A stretch of DNA of 64,000 nt from Heterobilharzia americana (Eukaryota; Platyhelminthes; Trematoda; Strigeidida; Schistosomatidae): assembly GCA_944470555.2 (NCBI GenBank), contig OX104127.1, forward strand, positions 111,628,741 to 111,692,740. Reading direction: 5' to 3'. This document shows, one piece after another, positions 35,886-47,053 of the stretch. A program made the translations under genes and the position numbers. The notes under the pieces are model-generated. The model saw only the letters and a list, made by a program, of their open reading frames with translations. It was not told the DNA's origin and did not search any database. Position 1 is the stretch's first letter. Each line of letters starts with the position of its first letter.

Positions 35886-37131
35886 AATATATATATGTTA
35901 AGTAGTAACAGGCAATCGGCAGAAAGCCGTGATCTTAGATGTTGTGGTAAACAACACTCATCAGGAGGGTTTATCTCCAGCCTTGAAGGGATTTGTACCC
36001 TCTTATGGATCTGAACTTGCGTCACTAAGTGGTGCAGTAAGAGAAGTTAACACTGAGTTATTCAGACTGTGACTGGTCTACTGTGAAACTGAATAAGACA
36101 CACGGGTGGATTACAAAAGGGCAAAAAACTTCTTGAACTCAGTTAGAAGTGAAAATAGTGCTTAAGATAATGTCAACTATCGGGAATCTTTCAATAATTA
36201 TATTTGATTTACAGTTTGAAGTCATCTGAGTTAGGAGATCTTCAGCTTCAGTGGGTATTAATATACCATGTACAAGAGACTGGATATACAACTAATCCTG
36301 ACTTACCCAATAAGTATTGATCAGTTTTAATGAACAAAAACCATGTAGTAACAGTTCGATAACTCCAGGCTATTTTGTAAGCAGGTACTTTCACTTACGT
36401 GTTGCAGGAAAGATTATATAAGCAACCCAATGGTATGTCGATTCAGATATTGTAGACTAAACAAAGTGGTACGCGTAGTATGTAGATAAGGACTTAAATT
36501 GACATATCTTAGTGGTAAATGGTAACCTAACTATTACACCCACTTGACTAATTATATTGTAATAGTTTACTGAAGTGCTTTCATCTCTAGGATATCTTAA
36601 ATCACCATTTTCACAACAGTGTAGAGGATAAAAGTATAACAGATTAGCTTCACTAGCATAGAACGTATCTTCTGTTCGAATTTTTGCATTGTGTTCATAT
36701 GAATTCTTGTAAACTTTGTCATCTTTTACCGGATCCTTTAGTATCAATATTGACTTTTTGATAAGCTCATTTGTCAACTGTATTCCTCTCTTTTCGAGGT
36801 GGAAAAATAAACAGTACTGAATATTTAGTTATGATAAGGTTAGATGACACATCATATACCTTTCTCATGAACACAAACGACTATTTGCGAAGCTCGGCAA
36901 ATTTTAATGAGAAAGTATGCCAAAGGATAATAAAAGGGTATTTGAACTATTTTTGCTTTAGCTGGGTTTGCATACTTTTCAAAAACTGAACACTTTACAC
37001 TGAAGACGTTATAAATTGAGTATAGTGTTCTCTGAGCTGGGTGGTTTGATTGTGAAGCCTTCATTGTCATTCTAGATAATATTATCATAACAAACCTAAG
37101 AAAGAAGTAAGCTGTGCAGTTTTCTTCACTA

Positions 37132-37172
<41 letters not shown>

Positions 37173-38374
37173 AAGGCTATACTAAAGGATAACCTTGTTT
37201 ATGAATTTTAATGGTACCATAAATCCTACTGGAGGTATTAGCTGTATGGACCAAATCAAATTGCTTCGACTCACCTAAAAATGATTTCACTAGGCGTATT
37301 ACATCCAATATGGTTTTTTAATCTTATTCTTAGTAGTGTCCGTTGGTTTCTTAACTTCCTCGTACAGTCTTGTCTTTATATCTTCGTTGGCTTTCTAAAC
37401 GTAATTCGGTTTGTTCTATGCCACTGTTAGGTTGCCTTTGTCTGACTTGGTAGTTACTTTATTGCTGTCATTCAGAAGGTTCTTCGAGGCTTATGTTTCT
37501 ACTTTTGGTAAATTCTGTTTCCTTTTCTTCTGTTGTTCAAAAGAACAGGATATTGTGCTTGCACTTCATCTACCACTGTCATCTACTGAACTTGATGTCA
37601 TTCCTAAAACCGAGCTAACGGAGTCGGATAGTAAGTTAAAATAAACCAGTAAACTCCTAGTTACCAAAAATCTGCTGGATTGAAGTAACATTTGCGTTTC
37701 ATCTCACATTCTGCACACTAGTCATTTTAGATATTCTGAGTGTAAATATTTTCAAAACAAAAAAGTGATTCAGATGTATATTGATATGAAAATTATCCGA
37801 TTGAGAATCCAGTTGCTCCGAAAGAGGGAGTGGAATGTAGAACGAGTTTTGTTTATCATTTGTGTCGTACGTTGGGATTATTTTGAATCACCTTTGTACG
37901 GTGAATGGCAAATAAAATGTCAAATTGGTAGGCCAAAAACGTTACACTTATAGCTGATGTAGAGATCATACTTATTGAAGGAGGGATATGAAAGCGAAGA
38001 TGTTCTCAGTTCATGAGATAATTAAAAATGAAGCAGTTAGCAGTGTTTTTCATTAAGTATTCCTTATAGACAAGATATCATATAGAAAGTGGTTCATTAA
38101 ATCTCAGTGGAACGGAACTGATTTCGTAGCTTATTCAGGGTTAACTGTATTCAAAACTCTGGTCAATTCTAACTAAACAGTAGGGATTAGTGAAAAAGAC
38201 TGTATAAAGTTGAGATCGCCAATATTTTAATGAGTCCCACTTAAATGAATTTATATGCTGAGATAGTTGTTAGTTGAACTATCAAAGGTGGCATCAGTTC
38301 TCAGAGCAGCACCTCTTTACATAAAGAATAATGACTGACTTAGGTCTAGGGCATTCAGAAACACTCCTGTATAT
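35886..38374. other. No gene recognised
   Basis: AT-rich, with a TA run (listed separately). The 106-codon minus-strand frame at 36457-36777 is the longest non-transposon frame here, but it has no motif and no clear splice sites. Nothing else stands out. Confidence 0.35.
37132..37167. repeat. (TA)n microsatellite
   Basis: About 18 TA units. Confidence 0.95.
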
Positions 38375-38547
38375 TTTCAGTAACTGAATGGTTAACGCGT
38401 TCACCGTGAAACCTGAAGGTCCTGAGTTTGATCCCTAGCCCGTTCTTGGGTGCGTACTGCCGGGAGAAAGCGGATGTCCGTTGCTCCCAGATTCTTAATG
38501 GTTCTCCAACTGATGTCAGTCCATCATGGATACTGCCTCTAAATATT
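38375..38547 (+). mobile_element. Type-B SINE, interrupted by an RTE element
   Basis: The tRNA-like head (TGAATGGTTAACGCGTTCAC, B box GAGTTTGATCCC) and the tail (CTCCAACTGATGTCAGTCCA) match the copy at 35630. In the hammerhead the CTGAGGA box and stem II are partly deleted (GGGTGCGTACTGCCGGGAGA, then AAGCGGATGTCC), so it is dead. The SINE stops at AAATATT, where the RTE begins; the expected continuation (TTCC...) may resume after 40628. Confidence 0.65.
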
Positions 38548-40618
38548 TAACCTCGCCTAGGTTACTAGTTCACTAGTTATTAACCGGTCCTAATCACGGA
38601 TAAAGAAGGAAGGTGAGGCATACGGCTAGGAACCCTACCCGGAAGACCAATCCTACCGCCAAAGAAATTTCAGTGCACAAAGAAAATATATTAAAAAATA
38701 TATATATATATAAAGACAAATTTATTCCTCGCTGGAATCGGAGAGACGAAATGACACCGGTTGGTGAAAGCCTACGAGAAGCCAATTGGCCGGTATAACA
38801 TAGAAGTGATGGGAATCTGCGAAAGTAGATGGAATGGAAGTGGACTCTCCAAACTGTCAACTGCAGTCAATAATGTACTCCGGTATTGCCACCCAGACGA
38901 CAACCACAAGCACACTGAAATTTAGAGTGCCTATCCTCATGTCCCCAACAGCATCGAAGGCTCTCATGCAGTCGGAATCAATCTCCTCCTGCAGGATCTG
39001 GATCATGACAGCAACACTCAACTCACAAGGAAGGAAGGTCACAATCATACAATGCTACGCTATGCACTTACAAATAATGCAGATGAAGAGGAGAAGGAGG
39101 AATTCTACAGACAACTGAGATCAGTACTGGACAAGACCCCATCCTAGTTGGCGATATCAAAATTCTAATGGTTGGGGTGACATGAATTCCAAACTGGGAG
39201 CGGACAACACAGGAAGAGAACTCATCATGGGTCGAGAGGCACTCGGTGAAATTATGAATGAGAATGGAGAACTATTTTCAGACTTCCGCACTTTCAATGA
39301 TTTGGTGACTGGAGGTAGTGTGTACAAACACAAGGATATTCACAAGGTGACATGGATTTGGTTTCACCAGGATACACTAAAATTCAGATTGACTTCATCT
39401 CAGTCTCAAGAAAGTGGTGATGGGGACGCATCCTACTGAGTGTAGGTTCAGACCACTACTAATGCAAGGAACCCTCAAAATCAAGTTGAAAGCTCTCAAT
39501 TCAAAGAAGTTGGTGATAGACCACAGTTCACGTTCAACACACAGAGCAGAAACTGAACAGGAGGACAAAACTACAAAGGACATCTTCACGTCAACCATGA
39601 GAACAAAGTAGGAGACATTGAGCAACATCTATGAAGAAACCTACGCAGAGGAACACTGGAACTCAGTCATAACAACGTGGAAGGAAACCTGCATAACCGT
39701 GTTAGGACGGAAGAAGAAAGATGACAAGGAATGGAATGGAATGAATCTCAGCGGGCACATGGGAGCTGACAGAGGAGGGAGAGGAATGTGGTGATGGTGA
39801 ATCAGAAAATAGACCAACACAAAGATGTACAACGATAAGAGGAACTGAACACAACCTATAAAACATTACACTGGACAAAGAAGTGAAGAAGAGTGCACGG
39901 AAAGACAAAAGACACTTGTACAACACAATCGCAAGTGAAGCAGAACAGTCTGTAGGTAAGAGAGACAGAGATCTGACATCATTATATCAAATAACCAGGT
40001 TGCTATCTGGGAAGAGATCAAAGTAGATGAAACTAATGAACGATAATGAAAGAAACCTAGTTATCGAAGAGGAGAAACGAAGGAAGCAATGGGCCGACCA
40101 CTTCAGAAAACTCTCGAATCGACCACCACCACCACCACGTGAAACTCTTTCAGAAATACCACAGGCAACCTCAGAACTACAAGTGAACACAAGCCCTTCG
40201 AAGAAAGCCAAAGTCCTGAATGCTATAAAGCTGCTGAAATATGTGAAAGCAGCAGGACCAGATGGAAGTCCCCCAGAAGCACCGAAAACAGACACAGAGA
40301 CAACAGCAGACATGCTCACACAATTATTGCAGAAGTTTATGAAGGAAGGAAGGAGAGGTACTTACAGATTTGGAGAAGGACTATCTTATCAAACTCCCAA
40401 AGAATACAGACCTAAGCATCTGCAACAACTGGCGAGAAATCTTGCTCCTGTCCCTGTCACCTCAAGCAAAATATTATGCTGCATCATCCCGAAAAGACTA
40501 AAGGATGCGCTAAATTTTAAATGACGACCGGAACAGGCAGGCTGGCTGGCTTCAGGAAGCACAAATCATGTGGGGACCAAATTGCAGCGCTACACTACGC
40601 ATGGGAGAAATAATAATA
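38548..40618 (+). mobile_element. RTE copy with intact 5' end and internal deletion
   Basis: It starts with the full-length 5' terminus (TAACCTCGCC) and runs through leader, endonuclease relics (for example MNSKLGADNTGRELIMGREA at 39182), linker and the first part of the reverse transcriptase (KYVKAAGPDGSPPEA at about 40234). At about 40595, after the block GDQIAALH, it jumps to GGGAGAAATAATAATA, which resembles the element's 3' terminus and tail. CTAAATATT at 38539-38547 and CTAAATAGTT at 40619-40628 look like the target duplication. About 1.1 kb, including the FADD box, is therefore missing inside. Coding is destroyed by many frameshifts. Confidence 0.82.
38695..38712. repeat. Short (AT)n run inside the RTE leader
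   Basis: TATATATATATATA within the leader; the fuller copy has only AAAATATAAAAAATGAAG here (about 10433-10450). It arose after insertion or in this lineage. Confidence 0.8.
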
Positions 40619-40846
40619 CTAAATAGTTCCGTAAATCATCAACTGTTGAAATGATACTGAAGCAACTAAAGAGAATGAAGCCGAGTGGCCAAATACGCCA
40701 AGCATTGAGGCATATCAACTGTATAACAATTATGGATAGCATTTGGTTTTCTAAAGCGGGATATGCTTGCCGTCTTGATATCAGGTGTTTAATTGAATCA
40801 TCAGTAAACACTAAACCGAGGTATCATGTTTTCTGTAATGGACAAT
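40619..40846. other. Unassigned sequence between RTE and MITE
   Basis: The first bases may be the continuation of the type-B SINE interrupted at 38547 (AAATAGTTCC compared with AAATATTTCC). The rest is unrecognised. Confidence 0.3.
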
Positions 40847-40987
40847 GAGTGACTTTAAAGGCCACCCTAGAATATGATGAGATGACTAACTATCCTTCTT
40901 TATTTTATGAAAAAATTCCTTCCCAGCCTGAATACAGAAACCCAACTGGTTATGTCATTAGTCGCTAGAGTACTTTTGAAATCATTC
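40847..40987. mobile_element. MITE, second copy
   Basis: It begins GAGTGACTTTAAAGGCCACC and ends CTTTTGAAATCATTC, and shares with 5026-5167 the left end, the TGATGAGAT...AACTA...CCTTCTTTATT interior and the right end. Length is almost the same (141 against 142 bases). The flanks TGGACAAT (40839-40846) and TAAACAAC (40988-40995) could be a decayed 8-bp duplication (5 of 8 match). Confidence 0.68.
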
Positions 40988-42489
40988 TAAACAACAAAGC
41001 ATAGTCGTAACCATAAGGGACTCAATCTTCTTTCGTTGATCCCAGTCAGCATCATTTAGTATTAATGTTAGAAAATTGAACATCAAGTTATTCACGCCAT
41101 GATTTATCCCTTGAGGGGCTTGAATGTAATGCACCTTAGCGACTCAAGTTTTAGTCTTGTGGCAACGTTTCAAAGCTGATCGAAATACCTGATCAGAGGA
41201 GAACACTTTGAACTAAACAGCTACATAAGTTGTCTGAGCTGATGTCAGAAAACCTGCTGGTGAAACATTAACGAAAAAATATTAAACCTCATAAAACACA
41301 ACATCCTCAGTTTTTTATCATCTTGTGATCCGTTCATGAGTAGTTTTCTGTCTGTAAACTGACAAGCGAAAACCCAATGTCTCAGATAATTATTTATAAC
41401 TCTAGAGTAATTAGAATTACTGATATCACTCAATGATGGTCGAAAATAAAAGTTAAATAGAGATCTACAATACACTCATACAGAATATGAATGAAGCTGT
41501 CAAATAGGCTTAAAACATCAGTTAAATGAATTTCCTACTCAGAATTTCAGTCAATAAAGACAGCTCAATATTTTCATTCCGCATAAAATAAGTTCGCGGT
41601 TTTCCTTCTAGTATTTCTTCTTTTATTACCCGCTCACACACGTACATTTAGCATAATTGTATGAAATTACACTCCTAGAGTTGACAGCTGTTTTAATTAA
41701 AAGCAGTCTTTTCGTATCCTAATTTTTCCAGACGTATTGTACCTAATATTTGAACAAATAGCTAGTTTGTAAACAAAACTTCTTTCAGATCCTATAAAAA
41801 TGTCTACTGTTAAGCATAACTTTAAATCTTCTATGATGATTTCTACCAATTAGTTCATTTCCTTATATTGATTATTGATAAAAAATAATTTGACCAAATA
41901 CTTGCTGTGTCACTCGTTATCATTTGTAAACAGTGATGATAAACCATTTTTACATCATGGATACAATCACTTTATACGGTTAGATATCAGTAAAATGTAT
42001 GCTATAGGGATTTGCTTGTAAAATAACATCTAAGCATTTTTAGGCTTAAGATAAAAGCTAAGGACGAACAGTGTATATACTACTGCTCAAGATAAGCATT
42101 CATAACTTACACATTAGAGTCAGTGGGTTTCGCTAGTAAGGTCAGAAATTTTCAGAACACTGAATCGCTTGCTTACATAAGTGAGAATGAGTTAGTTAAA
42201 GCTGTCAAAAGACTGGTTTCATGCAATGGCATATTTCATTGTTTCGTAACATATCAGTGTTAGACACCACATATTTGGTCTTAACTAAGTAGTGAGCAGC
42301 AGAAACCTTATTTCAACCTTTGCTGATTGGCTGAATATCAAAGAAAATATAAAAACTACTGAAATAGTTTGGATATGTTGTAAATAAAGTTTACGAAAAA
42401 ATCTACAGAGAGAAAAGCAGCTGTAACGGAGAAAGCACAACGAGGTTAAAAGTAATTTGTTTATTCCGGATACGCTTTTCGATTTCTTT
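40988..42489. other. No gene recognised
   Basis: AT-rich; minus-strand frames at 41245-41475 and 42285-42494 have no motif. Confidence 0.35.
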
Positions 42490-42625
42490 GACACTCGCCA
42501 ACTGGATGTACTTTCAATCCAATGAGAACAACCTCACCTACTAGGGCGCACATATGCCGAGCTGATGAGTCCCAAATGGAACGAAAAGCACTAGCCACCA
42601 CCAAGAAAGTAGAAACACAATCAAT
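42490..42625 (+). mobile_element. Sm-alpha-like SINE with partial hammerhead
   Basis: The linker GAGAACAACCTCACCTACTA is followed by CACATATGCCGAGCTGATGA. In the hammerhead, CTGATGA (42562-42568) and GAAA (42583-42586) are intact and stem II is one mismatch from complete, but the cleavage triplet is gone (AGCACTAGCC follows). The tRNA-like head is degenerate. Confidence 0.6.
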
Positions 42626-42999
42626 AAAGAAGCGGTACCTATTCATCTGTATAGGAGGCAAGATACTAACAGAGGTTGATTAGCTTGATCCAGAATAAAA
42701 ACGGAAAATTACAAGTATCAACAAATGAGAAGAAAATTAGTTTTGATGCGCGTGAGATAGTACTTAAGTGGGTTTAAATCTTTTAAAGGGCGTGAGTTTA
42801 CTTAAGGTTGGAGATACACCTTGCTGCCAAGTGATGAAAGGTGGAGAACCCACATGTGGAGATCCAAGTCGACTACTTGACAGTACATAAAATGAAACAA
42901 ATCTCATTCTGATAGCAAGCCCCTTAACTAGGCAACTGAATTGAGAACCTGAGTGGCAGAATCCAATCAGCACTCAATACTACTAGTTACTCCCTAGCG
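42626..42999. other. Unassigned sequence, partly GC-richer
   Basis: The block around 42770-42870 (GGAGATACACCTTGCTGCCA) shares a short similarity with 4460-4490 (GCAGATACACCTTGTTGAAG), hinting at another old dispersed repeat. No gene was seen. Confidence 0.3.
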
Positions 43000-44290
43000 G
43001 TTAATTTATTATTATTTCCCTCTTGGGTTCCCAGTGGAATATAGGGCCTCAGCAGCACCTCTCCATTTCACTCTCTTCTCTACAGTCTTCTCAACCTGAC
43101 TCCATGTCATCTCAAAAGCCTTCATTTCTTCCTCACATGGTCTCCTACATGTCACCCTCACCTCACCTACGACGCCCAACTCCTCATCCCCCCTTCGCAT
43201 TACACTCGACGGCCTGAAGCGCGATATCCCCAATCAGTCTTCTCACTCTATCCCCAATCCAATCCAATCCAATCCATCTCCACTTCCCTCTTCTGCATAT
43301 TTCTCGGGTGATGGGTTCTTGCTTCTCTCGTTCGTCACCAACCAGAGTGAGTGACTTGTTGCTTATTCTTTCTGGCCATATGATCTTCAGCATCGAGTGA
43401 GCGTAGGCAGCAGCTGTTGGTGTATGTCTGCAGTTTGTTGGAAATGCTTTCGTGATGCGCCGAGTCTCTCAACCGTCACACAGGAGCACTGACTTACTTG
43501 AGTGAATTAGTGTTGAGAATCCGGATGTTGTCCACGCTTTATGCTGGGTGCAGTGCAGTGCATTGCAGTTGATTTCCCCACACCGGTTTCAGATTAATGA
43601 GGACCTATCTCACTGTTCCGATCCTGGCTGTTTTGACGTGCTCATCTGTGCCTGTGCCGCCACCTGTATTTGAAACGATGCTGCCTTACCCAGGTAGGTG
43701 TAGGTGAGAGAGACTACTTCCCTTAGGTTTCTCCAGTTCATGGTGATTGGTGCCTCTTGTTTGTTGATGTTGTTGTGTTGGTTGAGTATCTTCATCACCT
43801 CCGTCTCCTCTACGATCAGCTGAAGGAAGTCGCGTCTTCACTGCCTCGTCTCTTCTGTCAACTTGTTGGTTTTTGCCTGTGGATCTTCGAGTTTGTGAGA
43901 CAATGTATGAGATATAAATCATCATTATCATCATCATCATCACTGGCGAAATCCGAATTGTCTAGTGTCTTTTCATCGGTTCAGCCAGTGTATTCTCATC
44001 TTCTTACAGTTCCTCATAGTTTGTTGCATGATCCAGTCTAGTCGACCACAATCAAGAAGATCATTGGTGATAGTAGGTGGCAGTCTTGTCTTACTCCTGT
44101 CTATACAGTAAAGGCATCCCTGAGCCTTTAACTGTGAGTCATTTTGCATGTGGCGTCGTCATACAGTTGTTGAATGAGGTTGATAAAGGTTTATGGCACT
44201 AAAACCGTAGTTTTGAAGTAGCTGCCTACCAAATTACTTCTCGTTTGATGCTGTCGAAGGCCTTTTCAAAACAGATGAAGTCATTAAACG
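43000..44290 (-). mobile_element. RTE subfamily 2, 3' 1.3 kb, minus strand
   Basis: On the minus strand it starts within the DFI-FEKAFDSI box of the reverse transcriptase (44280), continues through the expanded FAxD box (about 43953-43915), the MNWRNLREVVSLTYTYLG block and the C-terminal KWRWIGLDWIGD block, and ends with CCACTGGGAACCCAAGAGGG and an AATAATAATAAA tail at about 43003. It is closely related to 54612-55645 and clearly different from the 10.3-kb element (for example GGGAACCCAAG rather than AGGAACCCAAG, and a direct repeat TGGATTGGATTGGATTGG). It carries several stops and frameshifts. Confidence 0.88.
43917..43947 (-). repeat. GAT-codon expansion within the reverse-transcriptase active-site motif
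   Basis: On the minus strand the box reads F-A-S followed by five Asp codons, Asn, two Asp codons and Leu. In the 10.3-kb element it is simply F-A-D-D-L. The run is in frame and has a GAT repeat structure with one AAT interruption. Confidence 0.8.
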
Positions 44291-44754
44291 GTCAATAAAC
44301 TTAACAAATAAATGATTTAAAATATTTTGACGAATTTGAATTTGACAACCAACATACACCAACATTCTAGGACTCTTAGATATTACATACGTACATTAAC
44401 TTTGACGATAGACATCAGTAGACATTAGAAGTATATGAATAAAATGTTGCACGGACGGTTATAATCACTACTTAGATAATCAAGGTGAATTTTTAACTTA
44501 TATAATACAAAGTGAAGTTGGATTGTTTTGAAATACTTGAATAGTGAGTTGATGTGATTCATATGTATTAAGAATTTTTTTTATTCGTGCGATCGTGGTA
44601 TCCTATACCATAGTGAATAAAATGATCCAAAAAATATTTTGTGTCTTTCATTTAATAACAGTACATAGTACTCGTCCACTTTTCGATCTGTTTTGATAGA
44701 CTACGCTACTGTTTTGCAAATAAAATATACTTAATGTAAGCTTAAAACCTTAGC
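44291..44754. other. No gene recognised
   Basis: AT-rich, no repeat identified. CGGTCAATAAA next to the RTE 5' end resembles GCGGTTAATTTA at the other side (42998) and may be an imperfect target duplication. Confidence 0.3.
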
Positions 44755-44880
44755 ACTGTGGTAGGGTATAACTTCATATCAGATTGTTTATTTGATATGG
44801 CATATAGTGATACATTATTATTTACTAATAGTCTATCACTGTATTATATCAAATAAACAATTAAATATAAAGTCGGAACA
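44755..44880. mobile_element. Penelope-like element terminal fragment folded into a hairpin
   Basis: TGTGGTAGGGTATAACTTCA, then ATTGTTTATTTGATAT and TAGTGATACATTATTATTTA match the PLE end at 22971-23050. ATTGTTTATTTGATAT (44783-44798) is followed by its exact reverse complement at 44846-44861, and the arms extend imperfectly to about 31 bases. It is a miniature counterpart of the 23-24.6-kb fold-back. Confidence 0.6.
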
Positions 44881-44956
44881 TACTTAGTACACTGTCAAAC
44901 TCCATCACTACGTAAAAGCTGTACCATTTTATTCATGATCCTGTTGGTATAACACT

Positions 44957-45200
44957 ATTCATTATTAGTATTATTATTATTAGTCCCTTGAGTTCCTAGT
45001 GGAACATACGGTTTCAGTAGCACGTCTCCAGTGAACTCTGTTCTCTGAAATCTTTTGAACCTGGCTCCACGACAGCCCACAACCCTTCATTTCTTCCTCA
45101 TATCATCTCCTCCATATCATCCTCACCTCGCCTCCGACGCCCAACTCGTCATTCCCCTTCGGACTACACTCGAGGGCCTGACGCGTGATGTCACTAACAA
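44957..45200 (-). mobile_element. RTE subfamily 1, 3'-end fragment, minus strand
   Basis: On the minus strand it runs from GACATCACGCGTCAGGCCCT (45195) to the 3' terminus ACCGTATGTTCCACTAGGAA and a TAA tail with one interruption (44957-44983). It corresponds to 13360-13587. It is 5'-truncated and has lost some bases in the GAGGGTGACATGAAGGAGGT region. Confidence 0.85.
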
Positions 45201-45743
45201 GAATAAATTTTAAATATTTCCACTGTGACTAGTTAATAATATAACGTTGAAGTAAATAAACGAAACATGAATGTATTCTCTTTACATTGTCGTAAGAAAT
45301 GGATATATCATCACATTTAGTTAAAACTTACGTACATACGACTATAATGAGAATAAATATTGTCAGTAACATGACCTCAATTAAAGATTATTCTTTACAT
45401 GATTGAAACGTTTATTAATTTGAGAATAAAATACTTTGCCTTGGGTAGATTATTTCAGGAAGTTAATTGGAAGTAACTATTGCAATATCATCCCTTTAAT
45501 TGACAACTGGAGTTCGTTTAACAAGGAATATTGTGCGATGGTTGATTGAAATGATACCCCTACCATTCTGTGTTTTACACTGTATATTTAGAGGCAGTGA
45601 ACCTTCACTTATGTAACTTGGATATATATGTACTCACGAATGTAATTTTGTTTAAAGTATCCGGATAATGATGCGTTCTTCATTTCTATGAAAATGAAGA
45701 AACAACATTAAACACGACAGAATTATGAGTTATTTCAACTTTT

Positions 45744-45745
<2 letters not shown>
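45201..45745. other. No gene recognised
   Basis: AT-rich, no repeat or exon identified. Confidence 0.35.

Positions 45746-45792
<47 letters not shown>
45746..45792. repeat. (AT)n microsatellite
   Basis: About 23 AT units. Confidence 0.95.
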
Positions 45793-45794
<2 letters not shown>

Positions 45795-46504
45795 CTGTTG
45801 TGAAACTCATTTCACAGGCTATGTAATATTTGCTTCAAGCAAACACATGAATATTTTGAAAATACTCTATTTCTTACAAATTTCCCAACTAATTACCCAC
45901 AGAATGCTACTCAGTAATTTCTTTCTCGGTAAATTTTCTCAAGTTCTAATAAAAACCCATGGTTTATGCTACCAGTCAAGTCAAATATGGGAACAGTCAT
46001 TCACCAAAATCATTCCACTCGACAAAGAATCGAGTGAAGCTGGAACACAGATTTTAGAATCCCACCCCATCATCTGAATTATAACGTACATGCATTTGGA
46101 CATGATGATCACTGATTTGATCGTACTTGAAATCCTGGATGCACTCAAGTGAGAAGTTCCAGAGGTGAAAGAAGCGGTCTTCTCATGCATCAATCTGCAA
46201 TGAATACCTTAAAAACTTTCCACAAAACTGACGTTTACAGTCGTCAAAAGAATGTCATTCAGTCACCGGTCCATTTCGTGAACATTCAAACACTCTAGGA
46301 CATGTGGGTGCACACAAATTACGTTTTTGAATCATTAATCAATGATGAGATTAGGGATTCAGAATATGTGCACATTAAAGGTGAAAGCAATTCCAACTAC
46401 CAAAGTAGTATTCTCTTTGTTAACAAGCTATGAAGTACTATCTAGTTTTCAGTAGTTTTCTGGTTGATATTAATCCTTACTGAAAACTTTAAAATTAGTC
46501 AATC
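45793..46504. other. No gene recognised
   Basis: The open frame running out of the TA run to 46077 has ordinary amino-acid composition after the repeat but no motif; it was not accepted as a gene. Confidence 0.3.
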
Positions 46505-46774
46505 CCTCCTCAAAATTGTATGTTGAATATAGTCTTAGTGACTTCCGTTCACTTAACACCTTCATTATACGTCACTTACATAGACCAAACGAAGCAGCCA
46601 TCACCGTCCCTTATAACCAATTGAAGCTATTCCAACCCTCCACGCCAAAGCTATCAACCGACCCATGTCGCCCACCACCAGCGACCTATCACTACGAAGT
46701 ACCACCTGAGGGCGGATATAGATACCCACGTCCAGAACCAGGCACTGAGGACAATGCCTCCAATGGAAGGGGGG
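46505..46774 (+). pseudogene. Probable LTR-retrotransposon pol C-terminus (integrase tail)
   Basis: An open frame (one reading starts at 46516) contains IIRHLHRPNEAAITVPYNQL followed by KLFQPSTP and a proline-rich stretch (PPPATYHYEVPPEGGYRYPR). The form R-H-L-x-x-P...V-x-Y-N-x-L-K resembles the end of Ty3/Gypsy integrases, where the chromatin-binding tail precedes the 3' LTR. It is followed at once by a polypurine run (AATGGAAGGGGGG, 46762-46774). Codon third positions are GC-richer than the flanks. Everything 5' of about 46505 is missing. The alternative is a terminal exon of a host gene. Schistosomes carry Gypsy-like elements such as Boudicca, but I cannot assign the family by reading. Confidence 0.5.
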
Positions 46775-47053
46775 TGATGCAACGTATTCGAAACCTTATT
46801 AATAACACTGATCACGTTCGCTTTCTTTCTCTTTCAGGATACAACACAGCGAACGAGTTAGGAGAAGTGGAACAGAGAGTACGTAAACTTAACATTGACG
46901 AAGATGTATAAAAACTTTGTCTGGATCAAGTGTGGTGTAGACCCGCTGAGTTTAAGCTGTGTCCCTAATAAAGACGATACTGCGTAATTCCTATTCTTCT
47001 TCAGCCTGTCTGTGTCTGCTGTGAGTCTGAGTGTCTGCAACGCTTAGGGGTCA
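46775..47053 (+). mobile_element. Candidate 3' LTR, about 279 bases
   Basis: It begins TGATGCAACG directly after the polypurine run and may end at GGGGTCA (47047-47053), giving a TGA...TCA terminal inversion. Inside are a TATA box (TATAAAAA, 46907-46914) and a polyadenylation signal AATAAA (46967-46972) about 60 bases later, the order expected for U3-R-U5. The pol frame continues into it and stops at the TAA within the TATA box. No second copy was found in the window, so the 3' boundary is uncertain. Confidence 0.45.

Noticed and set aside
36457..36777. 106-codon minus-strand open frame
   Set aside because: No motif, no clear acceptor or donor, surrounded by AT-rich sequence; length alone is not convincing.
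45745..46077. 110-codon frame starting in a TA run
   Set aside because: The start is repeat-encoded Tyr-Ile and the remainder has no motif or splice context.
46938..46958. ACCCGCTGAGTTTAAGC, close to the start of 28S rRNA (ACCCGCTGAACTTAAGC)
   Set aside because: Only about 17 bases match and no rRNA sequence continues on either side; most likely coincidence within the candidate LTR.
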